From JARIHD01 sp041743655 (GTDB taxonomy: Bacteria; Patescibacteriota; Saccharimonadia; Saccharimonadales; UBA4665): 12,744 bases of DNA. A program made the translations under genes and the position numbers. Under the pieces are notes generated by a model. That model did not search any database, had not been told where the DNA came from, and saw nothing but the letters and a program-made list of their open reading frames with translations. Shown here in pieces: positions 12,049 through 12,744 of the stretch. The DNA lies in assembly GCA_041743655.1 (NCBI GenBank), contig JBGTMJ010000011.1:1-12744 (forward strand), written 5' to 3'. How positions within the stretch are numbered: the first letter of the stretch is position 1; every line of letters starts with the position of its first letter.

Positions 12049-12744
12049 TTATCTTTTCCAGGTAATTAACACGAACTGTTTTGTTCTTGCCTAGCACTTC
12101 TTCATGCTTGAAGTTCTCAGATATAACCGAACGCAGAATTTCAAGGTTGTAGCCATGGTCATCACCCCATTGTAACAGTGCCCGCGAGTCTTTGGGTAGA
12201 CACGAACCGTCAAATGGCCCGTGGTCTCTTAAACCGTAGAGCGGGTTCCAAATCCCTTCACAACTTTCAGCCGTTGCCCGGAAAATTGCCTCCGCATTCC
12301 ATTCTTCTTGGTTAGCGATAACACGCATTTCATTAAAGAAAGCGATTTTGACGGCGTTATAAATGTTGTGAACGTATTTCTGGAATTCGGCTTCCTCTAG
12401 GCTGAGGCGTTCGATAGGTGCGTCAAATTTGCGGTAAATTCTTTCAAGAGCATCGCCTGACCTCTGGTCATATTGACCGATAAGAATGAACCAAGGACGT
12501 GCAAAGTCTGCATCGGCAGTTATTTCTCTGAGGTACTCTGGCTGCATAACGAGGCCAAAGTCCTTACCGACTTTTTTGCCAGAAAGATTCTCGATAAGTG
12601 GCAAGATAATCTTGCGTGTCGTGGTTGGTGGCACAGTGGAGCGGACCACTGCTATGTGATAGTCATTGTGATGCCTCAGGCGTGCCGCGAACTGCCCCAC
12701 AGCAGTCTTTAAGTAATCTAGCTGAATCTTGCCGCCTTGAGTTG
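12041..12744 (-). CDS. Nucleotide-sugar 6-dehydrogenase, 5'-partial, short C-terminus
   Basis: This is a UDP-glucose/GDP-mannose dehydrogenase-type enzyme, oxidising C6 of an NDP-hexose to an NDP-uronate with two NAD+. The N-terminal Rossmann domain lies beyond the window edge; the frame is open to 12744 (TQGGKIQLDYLKTAVGQF). Visible motifs are VVRSTVPPTT, MQPEYLREI, the AEFQKYVHNIYNAVKIAFFNEM helix with the catalytic lysine (codon 12349-12347), and GSCLPKD with the catalytic cysteine (codon 12202-12200). The usual GFGGSCLPKD is FDGSCLPKD here. Only 52 residues follow the cysteine; family members usually have well over 100, forming a nucleotide-sugar-binding domain. The next gene begins by overlapping the stop, so this is not a frameshift. 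Whether it is specific for UDP-glucose, GDP-mannose or another sugar cannot be said. It is the first visible gene of the operon. Confidence 0.85.
   Translation of the reverse strand, partial: TQGGKIQLDYLKTAVGQFAARLRHHNDYHIAVVRSTVPPTTTRKIILPLIENLSGKKVGKDFGLVMQPEYLREITADADFARPWFILIGQYDQRSGDALERIYRKFDAPIERLSLEEAEFQKYVHNIYNAVKIAFFNEMRVIANQEEWNAEAIFRATAESCEGIWNPLYGLRDHGPFDGSCLPKDSRALLQWGDDHGYNLEILRSVISENFKHEEVLGKNKTVRVNYLEKISV

Noticed and set aside
1..12744. CRISPR array or insertion sequence
   Set aside because: No regularly spaced short repeats and no transposase- or integrase-like reading frame were found; the repeats seen are diverged pairs or tRNA-end copies.

Overview
The window most likely comes from a member of the Candidate Phyla Radiation (Patescibacteria), probably a Candidatus Saccharibacteria (TM7)-type monoderm. 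Four things suggest this: N-terminal membrane segments of the GFTGWYVW type, a short FtsB/DivIC-like protein, several genes whose -10 box lies only 6-8 nt before the start codon, and wall-directed LysM enzymes. No marker gene settles the lineage. TGA and TAA both act as ordinary stops and no gene contains an internal TGA, so the standard bacterial code fits.

Layout. Positions 1-372 hold no gene but carry four strong hairpins, one a clear terminator for the minus-strand gene that follows. Then come, on the minus strand, a 49-aa small protein (373-522), a Nudix hydrolase gene interrupted by an in-frame TAA (612-1028) and tRNA-Ile2(CAU) (1057-1132). On the plus strand follow an FtsB/DivIC-like divisome gene (1293-1757) and initiator tRNA-fMet (1837-1911). 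The tRNA-fMet 3' end is repeated 162 bp downstream, and diverged copies of its flank plus terminator recur around 2067 and 3123. That resembles an integration or recombination hotspot.

Positions 2205-5500 look like an accessory region of singly transcribed plus-strand genes: a membrane-anchored extracytoplasmic protein, a VKOR-type disulfide-generating enzyme, a proline iminopeptidase-like hydrolase and an unrecognised protein. Most have a promoter placed for leaderless transcription. A SAM methyltransferase (5565-6299, minus) and a large surface protein with two Ig-like regions and a putative beta-propeller (6401-8209, plus) are divergently transcribed. Two tiny genes follow, a 31-aa protein with a near-consensus promoter, operator-like palindrome and strong terminator (8386-8481), and a 35-aa single-span membrane protein (8638-8745).

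The most striking part is a tight minus-strand operon running in from beyond the right edge: a nucleotide-sugar 6-dehydrogenase that lacks its usual C-terminal domain, a processive family-2 glycosyltransferase fused to a C-terminal LysM domain, and an AlgG-like polymer C5-epimerase with the DPHD catalytic motif behind its own membrane anchor and LysM domain. Together these would make an NDP-uronate, polymerise it across the membrane and epimerise the polymer at the cell wall. I read this as an alginate- or uronan-like capsule pathway rebuilt for a cell with no outer membrane, with LysM domains tethering the enzymes to peptidoglycan.
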